Counted from the stretch's first letter, positions 49,014 to 57,802 are shown. The stretch is DNA of 64,000 nucleotides from CAXMST01 sp038206985 (GCA_038206985.1 JBBRAH010000010.1:16420-80419); one strand, 5' to 3'. Translations and numbers: made by a program. Notes: generated by a model from the sequence alone, not told the origin.

Positions 49014-50003
49014 ATGTCAGGCTCAAGCTCACGCCGCCTGCGGGTCGTGGCGATCGGAATCTCGATCCTCTCGCTCGGTGGCATCGCCCTCTGGGCTTCC
49101 CAACAGCAGGCCCCGCAGTTGCCCGACAGCGCCTCCGACTGGGCCCTGCTGGCGGCCGGCCTCGGTCTCTACGCCGTGGCCATGGCTCTGCGCTCGGAGC
49201 GCTGGCTGGCGCTGCTCCGCAACAGCGGCACCGACCCGGCGCGCAGCGAGTGCTACGGCCTGATGGGGGTGGGGTTCATGGGCAACACCGTGCTGCCGCT
49301 GCGCGGCGGGGATGGCCTGCGGATCGCCTACATGTCCAAGCACACGAGCACCGGCCTGCGCGACTCCACCGGGGTCCTCATCGCCGAGCGCGGGCTCGAC
49401 GCGATCACCCTGATCACCGTCTACGCGATCCTCGCCTACGGGGTGCTCAGCGGCATCGACGTTCCCGACCTGAGCAGCTTCGCCACCGCGGCGATCGCCG
49501 CCGGCGCCATCGTGGTCGGGGCCGTCATCGGGGTCGTCGTCCTGCGGGCCCTCGGCCACTCCGGGACAGCGCGGGAGTTCATCGTGCCGCTGCTTGCGGC
49601 CAGCAGCAATCTGCGAAGCCACCACGGCGGCCGGATGCTGGTCCTGACAATCGCGATCTGGACGCTCGAGGCAGCGGACCTGATGCTGCTTGGCGCGGCG
49701 ATCGGTCTCGACATGCATCCCCTCGAGGCTCTCTATCTCGTCGGGCTCGGTGGCATCTTCCTGCTGATCCCGAGTGGACCCGGATACGCGGGCACCTTCG
49801 ACGCGGCGATCCTGTTCGGCGCTGCGGCCATCGGGGCCACGGGAGCCGTCGCCGTCTCCTTTCTGCTCGTCGCCCGCCTGGTGATCTTCGTGCCGATCAC
49901 CGTCCTGGGCGCCGTTCTCATGCTGACCCGCTACAGCAAGGGAATCCCAATTCGCGGCGAGCCGGCCGTGTCAGCGGAAGTCGTCGCTGGCGCTCCGTCC
50001 TAG
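49014..50003 (+). CDS. Lysylphosphatidylglycerol synthase/YbhN (UPF0104) flippase-like membrane protein
   Basis: Protein of 329 aa with about eight hydrophobic segments. The diagnostic part is GVGFMGNTVLPLRGGDGLRIAYMSKHTSTGLRDSTGVLIAERGLDAITLI, followed by LVGLGGIFLLIPSGPGYAGTFDAAIL, the conserved regions of the LPG-synthase transmembrane family. The soluble aminoacyl-transfer domain of MprF is absent. Stand-alone members are thought to flip or transport polar lipids. It lies upstream of an SDR gene and the lipid-modifying cluster. Confidence 0.85.
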   Translation: MSGSSSRRLRVVAIGISILSLGGIALWASQQQAPQLPDSASDWALLAAGLGLYAVAMALRSERWLALLRNSGTDPARSECYGLMGVGFMGNTVLPLRGGDGLRIAYMSKHTSTGLRDSTGVLIAERGLDAITLITVYAILAYGVLSGIDVPDLSSFATAAIAAGAIVVGAVIGVVVLRALGHSGTAREFIVPLLAASSNLRSHHGGRMLVLTIAIWTLEAADLMLLGAAIGLDMHPLEALYLVGLGGIFLLIPSGPGYAGTFDAAILFGAAAIGATGAVAVSFLLVARLVIFVPITVLGAVLMLTRYSKGIPIRGEPAVSAEVVAGAPS

Positions 50004-50054
50004 TCATCTAGATTGGTCACCACATTGGAGAGGTAGCGAGGCAGGGAGGCGAAC

Positions 50055-50093
50055 GTGAATTTGAGTCGAGCGGCACAGGTACTCGCGTCGTGA
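50055..50093 (+). CDS. Possible 12-residue leader peptide upstream of the SDR gene
   Basis: GTG 50055 opens a 12-codon frame encoding V-N-L-S-R-A-A-Q-V-L-A-S before a TGA at 50091-50093. An AGGGAGG ribosome binding site precedes it with 5-nt spacing, better than any site in front of the SDR gene itself. The stop overlaps the SDR GTG at 50090 (GTGA), so translation of the leader could deliver ribosomes to the main gene. Confidence 0.35.
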   Translation: MNLSRAAQVLAS

Positions 50094-51064
50094 ACAAGGC
50101 ACTCATCACCGGCGCGGCCGGATTCATCGGTCAGGCGCTCACGACCCGGCTGCAGTCCGAGGGAGTCGAGGTCGTCGGTCTCGATATGCAGACCGACAAG
50201 GGGCGCGGGATCGTCGCGGGCGACATCACGGTCGTCGGCGGCTGGGAGGGCGCGGCCGCGGGCTGCGACACGGTCTTTCACACGGCGGCCGCGGTCACCA
50301 ACACGGCCACCCTGGACTTCGGCTGGCGGGTGAACGTGCTCGGCACCAAGCACGTGATCGACGCTGCCGTGGCCGCGGGCGCCACGCGCTTCGTCCACAT
50401 CTCCTCGATCCGGGCCTTCAGCGACGTCGATTTCCCGGTCCTGGCCGGCGGGGTCACCGAGGAGCACCCCGTGCGCCCCGACGGCAGCGTCTACGTAGAC
50501 ACCAAGATCGCCTCCGAGCAGGTGGCGCTGCAGGCACACGCTGCCGGTCGCATCGAGGTGACCGTGATCCGGCCCGGCGACGTCTACGGGCCCGGCTCGC
50601 GCCCCTGGACGATCCTGATCGTCGAGGCGATCAAGTCGAACCAGTTCCTGCTGCCGGCGATGGGCAAGGGCGTGTTCAGCCCCGCCTACATCGACAACCT
50701 CACCGACGGCGTCCAGCTCGCCGGGACCAGGCCGGAGGGCAGCGGCCAGGTGTTCACGATCTCCGACGGAGTGGGCATCAGCACGAAGGAATTCTTCGGC
50801 AACTACTACCGGATGCTGGGCAGGAAGGGCCCCCGTGTCCTGCCCACAGCGGCCGCCCTCGCACTGGTCACCGTGCCGGAGACGATCGCCTCCGTCAGCG
50901 GCAACCCGACCGAGATCAGCCGGGAGTCGATGCGCTACCTCGCGAGGGCCGGCACGTACTCGATCGAGAAGGCCCGGACGCTGCTCGGCTACGAGCCATC
51001 CGTCGACCTCACGGAAGGCATGCGCCGCACCGAAAGCTGGCTAAACAGCCAGGGACTCCTCTGA
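50090..51064 (+). CDS. NAD-dependent epimerase/dehydratase, extended SDR (3-beta-HSD-like)
   Basis: Protein of 324 aa from GTG 50090. N-terminal ALITGAAGFIGQALTTRLQSEGVEVVGLD is the Rossmann GxxGxxG; the active-site tyrosine and lysine are in SVYVDTKIASEQ, and VIRPGDVYGPGSRPWTI follows. The layout matches the 3-beta-hydroxysteroid dehydrogenase/NAD-epimerase branch of extended SDRs. With the ferredoxin reductase and desaturase 70 nt downstream, a lipid or sterol substrate is more likely than a sugar nucleotide. Confidence 0.87.
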   Translation: MNKALITGAAGFIGQALTTRLQSEGVEVVGLDMQTDKGRGIVAGDITVVGGWEGAAAGCDTVFHTAAAVTNTATLDFGWRVNVLGTKHVIDAAVAAGATRFVHISSIRAFSDVDFPVLAGGVTEEHPVRPDGSVYVDTKIASEQVALQAHAAGRIEVTVIRPGDVYGPGSRPWTILIVEAIKSNQFLLPAMGKGVFSPAYIDNLTDGVQLAGTRPEGSGQVFTISDGVGISTKEFFGNYYRMLGRKGPRVLPTAAALALVTVPETIASVSGNPTEISRESMRYLARAGTYSIEKARTLLGYEPSVDLTEGMRRTESWLNSQGLL

Positions 51065-51096
51065 CGACAGCGGCGCGAGCGGGGCGCCCGGACCCA

Positions 51097-51102
51097 TATA
51101 GT
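51097..51102 (+). promoter_or_regulatory. -10-like hexamer TATAGT before the ferredoxin reductase gene
   Basis: TATAGT lies 32 nt before the ATG at 51135, with a strong AGGAGGG ribosome binding site in between. The same hexamer, in the same CATATAGT context, precedes the 2-oxoglutarate dehydrogenase fusion at 57867. Confidence 0.4.
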
Positions 51103-51134
51103 CAACCCTGGATCGGGATGGAGGAGGGAATTGA

Positions 51135-52241
51135 ATGGCAGTCGAAAGTGGTGCAGAGCCTCATGTTTCGAGGTTGCAGCGCCGGCTGCTCAATGCCGCG
51201 CGGGCACTCACCACGCCCCTCCTCCCCGACGACTACCTCGAGTTGCTCAATCCCGAATGGTCCACGCGCGAGCTGAAGGGGCGGATCGAGGAGGTCCGGC
51301 CCGAGACCGCGGACGCCTGCACCGTGGTGATCCAGCCCTTCTTCCCATGGCAGGGCCACTGGCCTGGCCAGTATCTGCGGATTGGCGTCGAGGTTAACGG
51401 GGTACGCCAGTGGCGTGCCTACACACTCACCTCGGATCCCGACCACCCCCGCGGCCTCGTTTCGATCACGGTCAAGCGGGTGGATGAGGGCAAGCTCTCG
51501 CCGTGGTTCACGAACGAGCTGAACGCCGGCAGCGTGGTCTACCTGGGCGGTGCCGAGGGCACCTTCCAGATCCCCTATCCGGTGCCCGACAAGCTGCTGA
51601 TGATCAGCGCCGGCAGCGGCATCACGCCGATCTGGTCCCACATCCGCAACCTCGCGCGGCGCGACTCCCCCGCCGAGATCCGTCACCTGCACTGCTGTCA
51701 TGACGAAGACGACTTCATCTTCGGCGCGCGGCTCCGCGACCTGCGCAAGTCGCGCCGTAACTACGACCTGGTCGAGCACCACAGCAAGGACAACGCAAGG
51801 ATCAAGCCCGCCGACCTGGACGACTTCTGTCCCGACTGGAAGGAGCGCCCGACGTTCCTCTCCGGGCCGCGGGAGATGATCAATGCGTTCAAGGAGCGCT
51901 GGGAGGAAGAGGGCGACACCTCCCTGTTGGAGATCGAGCGCTTCCAGCCGCTGATCGGCGGCGACGAGACTGCCGAGGTCGGCAGCGGCGGCTCGATCCG
52001 CCTGCGCGTCACCGAGTGCGAGACCGAGTGCGACGGCACCACGCCGATTCTCGAAGCGGCCGAGGCGGCCGGTGCCGACCTGCCATTCGGCTGTCGCATG
52101 GGCGTCTGCCACACCTGCATCGGCAAGCTCGAACAGGGCCAGGTCCGGGACCTGCGGACGGGCCGGGTGCACGGCGAGAGCGGCGAGATGATCCGCACTT
52201 GCGTGAACGCCCCCGAGGGCCACGTCGAGATCGACCTTTGA
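51135..52241 (+). CDS. Ferredoxin reductase with C-terminal [2Fe-2S] domain, desaturase partner
   Basis: Protein of 368 aa. The FAD-binding motif is RAYTLTSDP (R-x-Y-T/S), the NAD(P)-binding region is KLLMISAGSGITPIWSHIRNL, and a plant-type ferredoxin domain ends the protein with C-x4-C-x2-C in CRMGVCHTC and a fourth Cys in RTCVNAPEG. It would pass electrons from NAD(P)H to the desaturase encoded 31 nt downstream. The gene pair matches the mycobacterial DesA3 and its oxidoreductase partner. The start is well supported by AGGAGGG. Confidence 0.9.
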   Translation: MAVESGAEPHVSRLQRRLLNAARALTTPLLPDDYLELLNPEWSTRELKGRIEEVRPETADACTVVIQPFFPWQGHWPGQYLRIGVEVNGVRQWRAYTLTSDPDHPRGLVSITVKRVDEGKLSPWFTNELNAGSVVYLGGAEGTFQIPYPVPDKLLMISAGSGITPIWSHIRNLARRDSPAEIRHLHCCHDEDDFIFGARLRDLRKSRRNYDLVEHHSKDNARIKPADLDDFCPDWKERPTFLSGPREMINAFKERWEEEGDTSLLEIERFQPLIGGDETAEVGSGGSIRLRVTECETECDGTTPILEAAEAAGADLPFGCRMGVCHTCIGKLEQGQVRDLRTGRVHGESGEMIRTCVNAPEGHVEIDL

Positions 52242-52272
52242 ACTTGCACACCAACCAGGCAGGAGCACGCAC

Positions 52273-53463
52273 ATGAGACCCACCGAGAACACCGTCGAGA
52301 ACCCACTCCAGCGCCTGAGCAGGGAACAGATCGACGCCATCGGTGAGGAGTTCCAGCAGATCCACGACGACGTCTACGCGGATCTCGGCGACAGCGATGC
52401 GACCTACATCCGCAACATCGTCCAGTTCCATCGCCGCCTCGCGGCGATCGGCCGGATCGAGCTCATGGCCTCGCGCTACACGCCGGCCCTGATCCTCGGC
52501 ACGCTGACCCTGAGCGCGGCGAAGATCATCGAGAACATGGAGATCGGGCACAACGTGATGCACGGTCAGTGGGACTGGATGAACGACCCCCAGATCCACT
52601 CCTCCGTCTGGGATTGGGACACCGCCTCACCGGCCGCCGCCTGGAAGCACTCCCACAACTACGTGCACCACACCTACACCAACGTGATCGGCAAGGACAA
52701 GGACGTCGGCTACGAGATCATGCGCGTCGATCCGAGCCAGAAGTGGCACCCGGTCTTCCTCTTCCAGCCGTTCTACAACATCCTGCTGGCCTCCTTCTTC
52801 GAGTGGGGAGTTGCCTTCCACGATCTCGATTTCGATGCCGTCAAGACCGGCAAGAAGCCCAAGCAACAGGTCAAGGACGAACTGAAGGCGATCGGCCTCA
52901 AGGCCCGGCGCCAGATCGTCAAGGACTACATCGCCTTCCCGGCGCTGAGCGGCAGGTACTGGAAGCGGACGCTGAAGGCCAACTTCGTCGCCAACCTGAT
53001 CCGCAACATCTGGACCTACGCGATCATCTTCTGCGGTCACTTCCCCGACCAGACCTACACCTTCACCGAGGAGGAAGCGGAGGCCGACGACTCCAAGGGC
53101 GCCTGGTACGTCCGCCAGTTGATCGGCGCCGCCAACATCGACGGCAGCCCCGCCTTCCACTTCATGAGCGGCAACCTCTCCTTCCAGGTTGAGCATCACC
53201 TCTACCCGGACCTGCCTTCCAGCCGTTACGCGGAGCTCGCACCCCGGGTCAAGGCAATCTGTGAGAAGTACGACCTGCCCTACAACACGGGCCCGTTCGG
53301 CAAGCAGTTCGGGATGGTCCAGCGCACGCTGGTGCGCCTTGCCCTCCCGGGCGGCAAGACGCGGCCCAAGCCCGGCCCCTGGCGCGAGTCGGCGCCCGCC
53401 GCGATGGACCCCGCCAGCAACGGCCACACCGATCCCGAGGGCACGCTCGCGGCCTTCCCGTGA
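52273..53463 (+). CDS. Membrane fatty acid desaturase (DesA3-like)
   Basis: Protein of 396 aa with the three histidine boxes of membrane-bound diiron desaturases: HNVMHGQWD, HSHNYVHHTYTN and QVEHHLYPDLPSSRY. Hydrophobic segments lie between the first two and around LIRNIWTYAIIFCGHF. It would introduce a double bond into acyl-CoA or phospholipid acyl chains, using the ferredoxin reductase encoded immediately upstream. The C-terminal 40 residues are basic and proline-rich. Confidence 0.92.
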   Translation: MRPTENTVENPLQRLSREQIDAIGEEFQQIHDDVYADLGDSDATYIRNIVQFHRRLAAIGRIELMASRYTPALILGTLTLSAAKIIENMEIGHNVMHGQWDWMNDPQIHSSVWDWDTASPAAAWKHSHNYVHHTYTNVIGKDKDVGYEIMRVDPSQKWHPVFLFQPFYNILLASFFEWGVAFHDLDFDAVKTGKKPKQQVKDELKAIGLKARRQIVKDYIAFPALSGRYWKRTLKANFVANLIRNIWTYAIIFCGHFPDQTYTFTEEEAEADDSKGAWYVRQLIGAANIDGSPAFHFMSGNLSFQVEHHLYPDLPSSRYAELAPRVKAICEKYDLPYNTGPFGKQFGMVQRTLVRLALPGGKTRPKPGPWRESAPAAMDPASNGHTDPEGTLAAFP

Positions 53464-53616
53464 GCCGGCTCCTCGCGGTCACCCGCCGACCACGGGGCTC
53501 GGCGCCTCGATGCGCGAAAAACGCCCAGTTTGCGCCGTCGTTTGTGCCATGCCCCGCGTGACGTCTGCCACGAGCCATACATTCCGGTCCGCAAGTTCCA
53601 ACTACTCGGGAGGATC
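53464..53616. other. 153-nt gap after the desaturase gene with a GCGCGAAAA string
   Basis: No gene longer than a few codons is convincing here. GATGCGCGAAAAACGCC (53509-53525) resembles the loop of the hairpins at 17-19 kb; flanking GGCGC (53501-53505) and GCGCC (53532-53536) can pair, but with a larger loop than in the other copies. It may be a divergent copy or chance. Confidence 0.3.
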
Positions 53617-53820
53617 ATGGAACACGTGCAGACCGACTCGCCCACAGCGGTGCCCTTCGATCAGGCCGGGGAGCCCGACGCGATTCTGCCGCGCCGACTG
53701 AGCCGCCTCGACGGCCGTGAGATCACACCGGCGCCGAGCACCGTGCGCTTTGCCCAGGCCCTCGCCTTCGACGACAGCTGGTCGGCAATCTCCGAAGTCC
53801 GCAAGCGCCCGCTTCTGTAG
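53617..53820 (+). CDS. Small hypothetical protein
   Basis: Protein of 67 aa from ATG 53617, after a GGGAGG that is closer than ideal. It is acidic at the N-terminus (DSPTAVPFDQAGEPDAILPRR) and ends SWSAISEVRKRPLL. No family recognised. It is convergent with the double SDR gene, which ends 28 nt away. It could be an expressed small protein of the lipid cluster or a chance frame. Confidence 0.42.
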   Translation: MEHVQTDSPTAVPFDQAGEPDAILPRRLSRLDGREITPAPSTVRFAQALAFDDSWSAISEVRKRPLL

Positions 53821-53848
53821 AAGTCGCCCGGGGACAACCCGGCGCCTC

Positions 53849-56005
53849 CTACCAGTGGACGCCGCGCATCAGGTTCGCGAAGAGGATCTGACGGGCGGTT
53901 GCCTGCTCGTCCTCCGGGTAGACCTGGGGCTCGCTGCCTGGGCCCTCGGGAGCGGAGCCGGCGGGCTTCTTCTTGCCCTTCTTGGCCGCGGTCGAGTCGG
54001 GGAACATGTGGTAGGCGCTGTTGAGGATGTAGTCCATCGACTTGGGGTTGATCGCGTAGAGGATCTGCCCCATCGTGCCGACCGGGGTCGCGATCCGCTT
54101 CGGGTGGTAGACGATCGCGTCGCAGAGCATGCCCGCTGCCTCGTCCGGGGTGATCGTCGGGAACTTGTCGTACATCTTGGTCGGCGCGATCATCGGTGTG
54201 CGCACGAGCGGCATGTGGATCGTGGTGACGTGGACGCCATCGTCGACGATCTCGGAAGCGATGCAGCGCGAGAACGCATCGAGGGCCGACTTCGAGGCGA
54301 CGTAGGCCGAGAAGCGCGGCATGTTGGTCTGCACCCCGATCGAGCTGACGTTGATGATCTGGCCCGAGCGGCGCTCACGCATGGTCGGCAGCAGACGCAG
54401 GATCGTGCGCACCGGGCCAAAGTAGTTGAGCTGCATCGTCCGCTCGAAATCGTGGAAGCGATCGTAGGCGAGCGCGATCGAGCGCCGGATCGAGCGCCCC
54501 GCGTTGTTGATCAGGATGTCCACGTGACCGTGCTGGGCGAGCGCCTCCTCGCACATCCGGTCGATGTCGTCCATGTCGGAGAGGTCGCAGCGGTGGATGT
54601 GCGCCTCGCCGCCGCCGTCGGCGATCAGCGCCCGCGTCTCCTCCAGCTTCTCGGGGGTGCGCGCGACCAGCAGGACGACGCCACCGGCCTCGGCGATCTT
54701 CATCGCGGTCGCCTTGCCGATCCCGGAGGAGGCGCCGGTGACCATCACGATCTTGCCGTCAACCGCCTTTGTCAGCGTGTCATTGCCGAGCAGCCGGCGG
54801 CCGAAGCGCATGATCTCGTCGGGAACCTGCTGCTCGATGATCTGGCTCAGCCCGCCGATCACTCCGGCGCGGCCCTTCACGGCGCCCATCAAGGTCCGGT
54901 CGCGGTACAGGTCGGGATCCAGGTGCCGGGCCCAGTAGTCCCAGAGCTTGCCCGCGTAGGCCTCGAGTGGCGGCACGGTGATCCCGGTGCCCTCGAGTGC
55001 CGCCTGCGTACCACGCGAGTCGAAGTGGGTCGGGTAATGGAGGTAGATCAGCACCTCGCGGGGAACCCCGAAGTCCGCCAGCACGCGGTCGGCGACCGTG
55101 TTCGCAAACGGCAAAGCTGAGAGCCCGAGCCCGATCAGCGGCTCCAGCGACTCGGTCATCTCGGGTGGCGCGTGCAGGGAAGCCTCGGGGGCGTGCGCGG
55201 CGCGCGCGAAGATGTCGATCACCTCGCCGGCGGTCGGCGGGTTCGGGTCGGTGAGACTGAAGGCACGGCCGTCGAGCCCATCGAGGTGGGCGATGTGGTC
55301 CATCGCCTGGGTGACGAAGTCGACGGGGACGATGTTGATCTCGCGGCCCTCGACCCCCGGCATCGGCATCCAGGCGGGGACCGCCTGCCGGATCCGGCGG
55401 ATCAGCTTGAAGAAGTAGTAGGGGCCGTCGATCTTGTCCATCTCGCCGGTCTCGGAGTGGCCGACGACCACGCCCGGCCGGTACACGCGCCAGGGCACGG
55501 TGGACTGCTCGCGCACGACGCGCTCGGACTCGTGCTTGGTCTCGAAGTAGGGGTTGTTGTCGACGTTCTGGGCCTCGTCGAACATGTCCTCGCGCCAGGT
55601 CCCCTCATAGAGGCCCGCCGCGGCGATCGAGCTGACGATGTGGAAGCGTTCGGCCTCGATCGCCTCGGCAAGCTGGACCGCGTGGCGGGTGCCCTCGACG
55701 TTGGCGATCCGCTGCGACTCAGCATCGGCCTTGAGGTCGTAGATCGCGGCCAGGTGGAAGAAGTGCTGAACCTCGCCCTTGAGGCGCGCGAGGTCGTCGG
55801 CACAGACGCCGAGGTTGCGCTGCGAGAGGTCGCCAACGACCGGCAGGATGCGATCTTCGGGCGCACCCCAGCTGTTGATCAGCTCCTCGAGGCGTCCCCG
55901 GGAGCCCTCGCGAACGAGCACGTTGATGGTGCCCTCCCGCTCCAGCAGGAGCTCGACCAGGTGGCGCCCGATGAAGCCCGTTGCACCGGTGACGAAATAA
56001 GCCAT
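53849..56005 (-). CDS. Double SDR protein: N-terminal extended SDR plus C-terminal classical SDR (fatty acyl-CoA reductase-like)
   Basis: Protein of 718 aa from ATG 56005, preceded by GGAGGAG. Residues 1 to about 330 are an extended SDR with YFVTGATGFIGRHLVELLL and the active-site YFETK, like fatty acyl-CoA reductases. A linker of about 100 residues leads to a classical SDR with IVMVTGASSGIGKATAMKIAEAGG, ILINNAGRSIRR and the active-site YVASKSALDAF. The arrangement is that of mycobacterial AcrA1-type acyl-CoA reductases, where the two halves can reduce acyl-CoA to aldehyde and then to alcohol. Both active sites are intact. With the desaturase and ferredoxin reductase it suggests fatty alcohol or wax formation; the product is not known. 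Confidence 0.88.
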   Translation of the reverse strand: MAYFVTGATGFIGRHLVELLLEREGTINVLVREGSRGRLEELINSWGAPEDRILPVVGDLSQRNLGVCADDLARLKGEVQHFFHLAAIYDLKADAESQRIANVEGTRHAVQLAEAIEAERFHIVSSIAAAGLYEGTWREDMFDEAQNVDNNPYFETKHESERVVREQSTVPWRVYRPGVVVGHSETGEMDKIDGPYYFFKLIRRIRQAVPAWMPMPGVEGREINIVPVDFVTQAMDHIAHLDGLDGRAFSLTDPNPPTAGEVIDIFARAAHAPEASLHAPPEMTESLEPLIGLGLSALPFANTVADRVLADFGVPREVLIYLHYPTHFDSRGTQAALEGTGITVPPLEAYAGKLWDYWARHLDPDLYRDRTLMGAVKGRAGVIGGLSQIIEQQVPDEIMRFGRRLLGNDTLTKAVDGKIVMVTGASSGIGKATAMKIAEAGGVVLLVARTPEKLEETRALIADGGGEAHIHRCDLSDMDDIDRMCEEALAQHGHVDILINNAGRSIRRSIALAYDRFHDFERTMQLNYFGPVRTILRLLPTMRERRSGQIINVSSIGVQTNMPRFSAYVASKSALDAFSRCIASEIVDDGVHVTTIHMPLVRTPMIAPTKMYDKFPTITPDEAAGMLCDAIVYHPKRIATPVGTMGQILYAINPKSMDYILNSAYHMFPDSTAAKKGKKKPAGSAPEGPGSEPQVYPEDEQATARQILFANLMRGVHW

Positions 56006-56045
56006 AACTCTCCTCCAGAAGTTCGGGACCGAACAAGCGGGACCG

Positions 56046-56051
56046 TACACT
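56046..56051 (+). promoter_or_regulatory. -10-like hexamer TACACT before the zinc-ribbon gene
   Basis: TACACT ends 7 nt before GTG 56059, the same hexamer and spacing as at the Phd-RelE promoter. A leaderless transcript is implied. No -35 element could be identified with confidence. Confidence 0.4.
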
Positions 56052-56058
56052 CTTTGCG

Positions 56059-56355
56059 GTGGCTCTCGGCGCCTACAGTTCAGGTGAGGACCCGGTTCGC
56101 GACAGCGGCGGCGTCAAGGTCACCGATCTCGGCTCGGATCATCGCCTGGTCCGCGACGGAGTCGAGCAACTCGCGCACGGCGCGCTCGTCTGTCCCGATT
56201 GTTCGATGCCGGTCGCAATCGGCGAGTCGGTACCGATCTCGGCCGCGCTGCGCTGCGGCTACTGCGGCACCGAGGAGCGGGCGCGCGAGTTCCTGATCCG
56301 CGACGTCTACGACACGGCCGCCAACGAGGTCCTGCTGATCGCCCGCATCGGGTAG
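56059..56355 (+). CDS. Small zinc-ribbon protein
   Basis: Protein of 98 aa from GTG 56059. Two cysteine pairs, VCPDCSMPV and RCGYCGTEER, form a probable zinc ribbon; the remainder is acidic. No family recognised. It ends 7 nt before the photolyase start on the same strand, so the two are likely co-transcribed. The divergent double SDR gene begins 53 nt upstream. Confidence 0.7.
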   Translation: MALGAYSSGEDPVRDSGGVKVTDLGSDHRLVRDGVEQLAHGALVCPDCSMPVAIGESVPISAALRCGYCGTEERAREFLIRDVYDTAANEVLLIARIG

Positions 56356-56362
56356 CCGCCGG

Positions 56363-57802
56363 ATGGCGCCGGCCGAGACCGCGATCGTCTGGTTCCGCCG
56401 GGACCTGCGCATGCACGACAACCCGGCGCTCGCAGCGGCCGCCGAGGCCGAGGCCGTGGTCCCTGTGTTCTGCTTCGAGGACGGCCTGTGGCGCGGTCGC
56501 CACGCGAGCGCCGGCCGCAATGCCTACCTGCGCGCAGCGCTGCGTGAGCTCGACGAGGCGCTCAAGGCGGCCGGCTCGCGCCTGCACCACTGCAGTGGCA
56601 ACCCGGCGTCCGAGCTTGCCGATCTGGCCGGCGAGTGTGGAGCCTCGGTTGTACATGTCAACCGCGACCACACCGCCTACTCCCGGGCCCGGGACTGGCG
56701 CGTGCAGGAGTCGCTGGAGAAAGCCGGCGTCGAGCTGCGCGGCCACACCGGCGTCACGTGTGCCGAGATCGGCGCGATCGAGACGGGGTCGGGCGGGCCC
56801 TACCGCGTGTTCACTCCTTTTTACAAGAGCTGGGCCCGCGCCTCCCGTCGCGATCCGGCGCCGCGCCCGCGCAAGCTGGGCGCTCCCACGGGAGCCTCGG
56901 GACTGAACGTCGGCCGGCCACCGACCGAAGCCGAGATGGGGATCGACGACCGCGCCCGCCGGATCGCGGAGGCAGCCGGACCCGGGGAGATCGCCTCGCG
57001 CAAGCTCATGCACGACGCGGTACGGGGCGCCGACGACTACCACCGAATCCGCGACGACGCCGGCGCCGACCGGACCACCCACCTGTCCCCCGCCCTGCAC
57101 TTCGGCACGATTTCCCCGCTCGAGCTGGAGCGCCTGCTCCTCGACCGCGGTACCAAGGGCGCGGGCGAGCTACGTCGCCAGGTCGCCTGGCGCGACTTCT
57201 GGCTCAACGTGATCCGCAACTTCCCGGAGAACCGGAGCATGGAATACGACGCGCGCATGCGCGGCATGAGCTGGCGCAGCGGTACGCACGCCGGCGAGGA
57301 TCTCGAGGCCTGGAAGCGGGGCCAGACCGGCGTGCCCTGGATCGACGCCGGCATGCGCCAGCTGCTCGAGCAGGGCTGGATGCACAACCGGGTGCGGATG
57401 GCCGTCGCCTCCTATCTGACCAAGAACCTGCTGATCGATTGGCGCGAGGGGGAGGCCCACTTCATGGAGCACCTGCTCGACGGTGACGAGGCCCAGAACA
57501 ACGGCAACTGGCAGTGGGCAGCCTCGACCGGCGCCGACCCCCAGCCCTACTTCCGGATCTTCAACCCGGTGCGTCAGCAGCAGCGCTTCGACCCCGAAGG
57601 CATCTATGTGCGCCGCTGGGTCCCGGAGCTGGCCGAGCTGGCCGACAAGCATCTCGCGGCCCCCTGGGAGGCGCCGGAGGCGATGCTGGCCGAGGCCGGA
57701 GTCGAGCTCGGCACGGATTACCCGGCGCCGCTCGTCGATCTCAAGGAGTCACGCGCCGAGGCGATCGAGCGCTTCGGTGAGCAGCGCGACGGCGGCGGCT
57801 GA
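56363..57802 (+). CDS. phr: Deoxyribodipyrimidine photolyase (class I cryptochrome/photolyase family)
   Basis: Protein of 479 aa. N-terminal IVWFRRDLRMHDNPALAAAAE begins the antenna-binding domain. The FAD-binding domain includes RRQVAWRDFWLNVIRNFPE, TGVPWIDAGMRQLLEQGWMHNRVRMAVASYLTKNLLIDWREGE and NNGNWQWAASTGADPQPYFRIFNPVRQQQRFDPEG. The Trp residues of the electron-transfer chain and the asparagine-rich FAD pocket are present, so light-dependent repair of cyclobutane pyrimidine dimers is likely. The antenna cofactor cannot be read from sequence. Confidence 0.93.
   Translation: MAPAETAIVWFRRDLRMHDNPALAAAAEAEAVVPVFCFEDGLWRGRHASAGRNAYLRAALRELDEALKAAGSRLHHCSGNPASELADLAGECGASVVHVNRDHTAYSRARDWRVQESLEKAGVELRGHTGVTCAEIGAIETGSGGPYRVFTPFYKSWARASRRDPAPRPRKLGAPTGASGLNVGRPPTEAEMGIDDRARRIAEAAGPGEIASRKLMHDAVRGADDYHRIRDDAGADRTTHLSPALHFGTISPLELERLLLDRGTKGAGELRRQVAWRDFWLNVIRNFPENRSMEYDARMRGMSWRSGTHAGEDLEAWKRGQTGVPWIDAGMRQLLEQGWMHNRVRMAVASYLTKNLLIDWREGEAHFMEHLLDGDEAQNNGNWQWAASTGADPQPYFRIFNPVRQQQRFDPEGIYVRRWVPELAELADKHLAAPWEAPEAMLAEAGVELGTDYPAPLVDLKESRAEAIERFGEQRDGGG

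Noticed and set aside
53717..55120. Plus-strand open frame (467 codons) opposite the double SDR gene
   Set aside because: Antisense shadow; the minus-strand gene has two intact SDR active sites and a good ribosome binding site.
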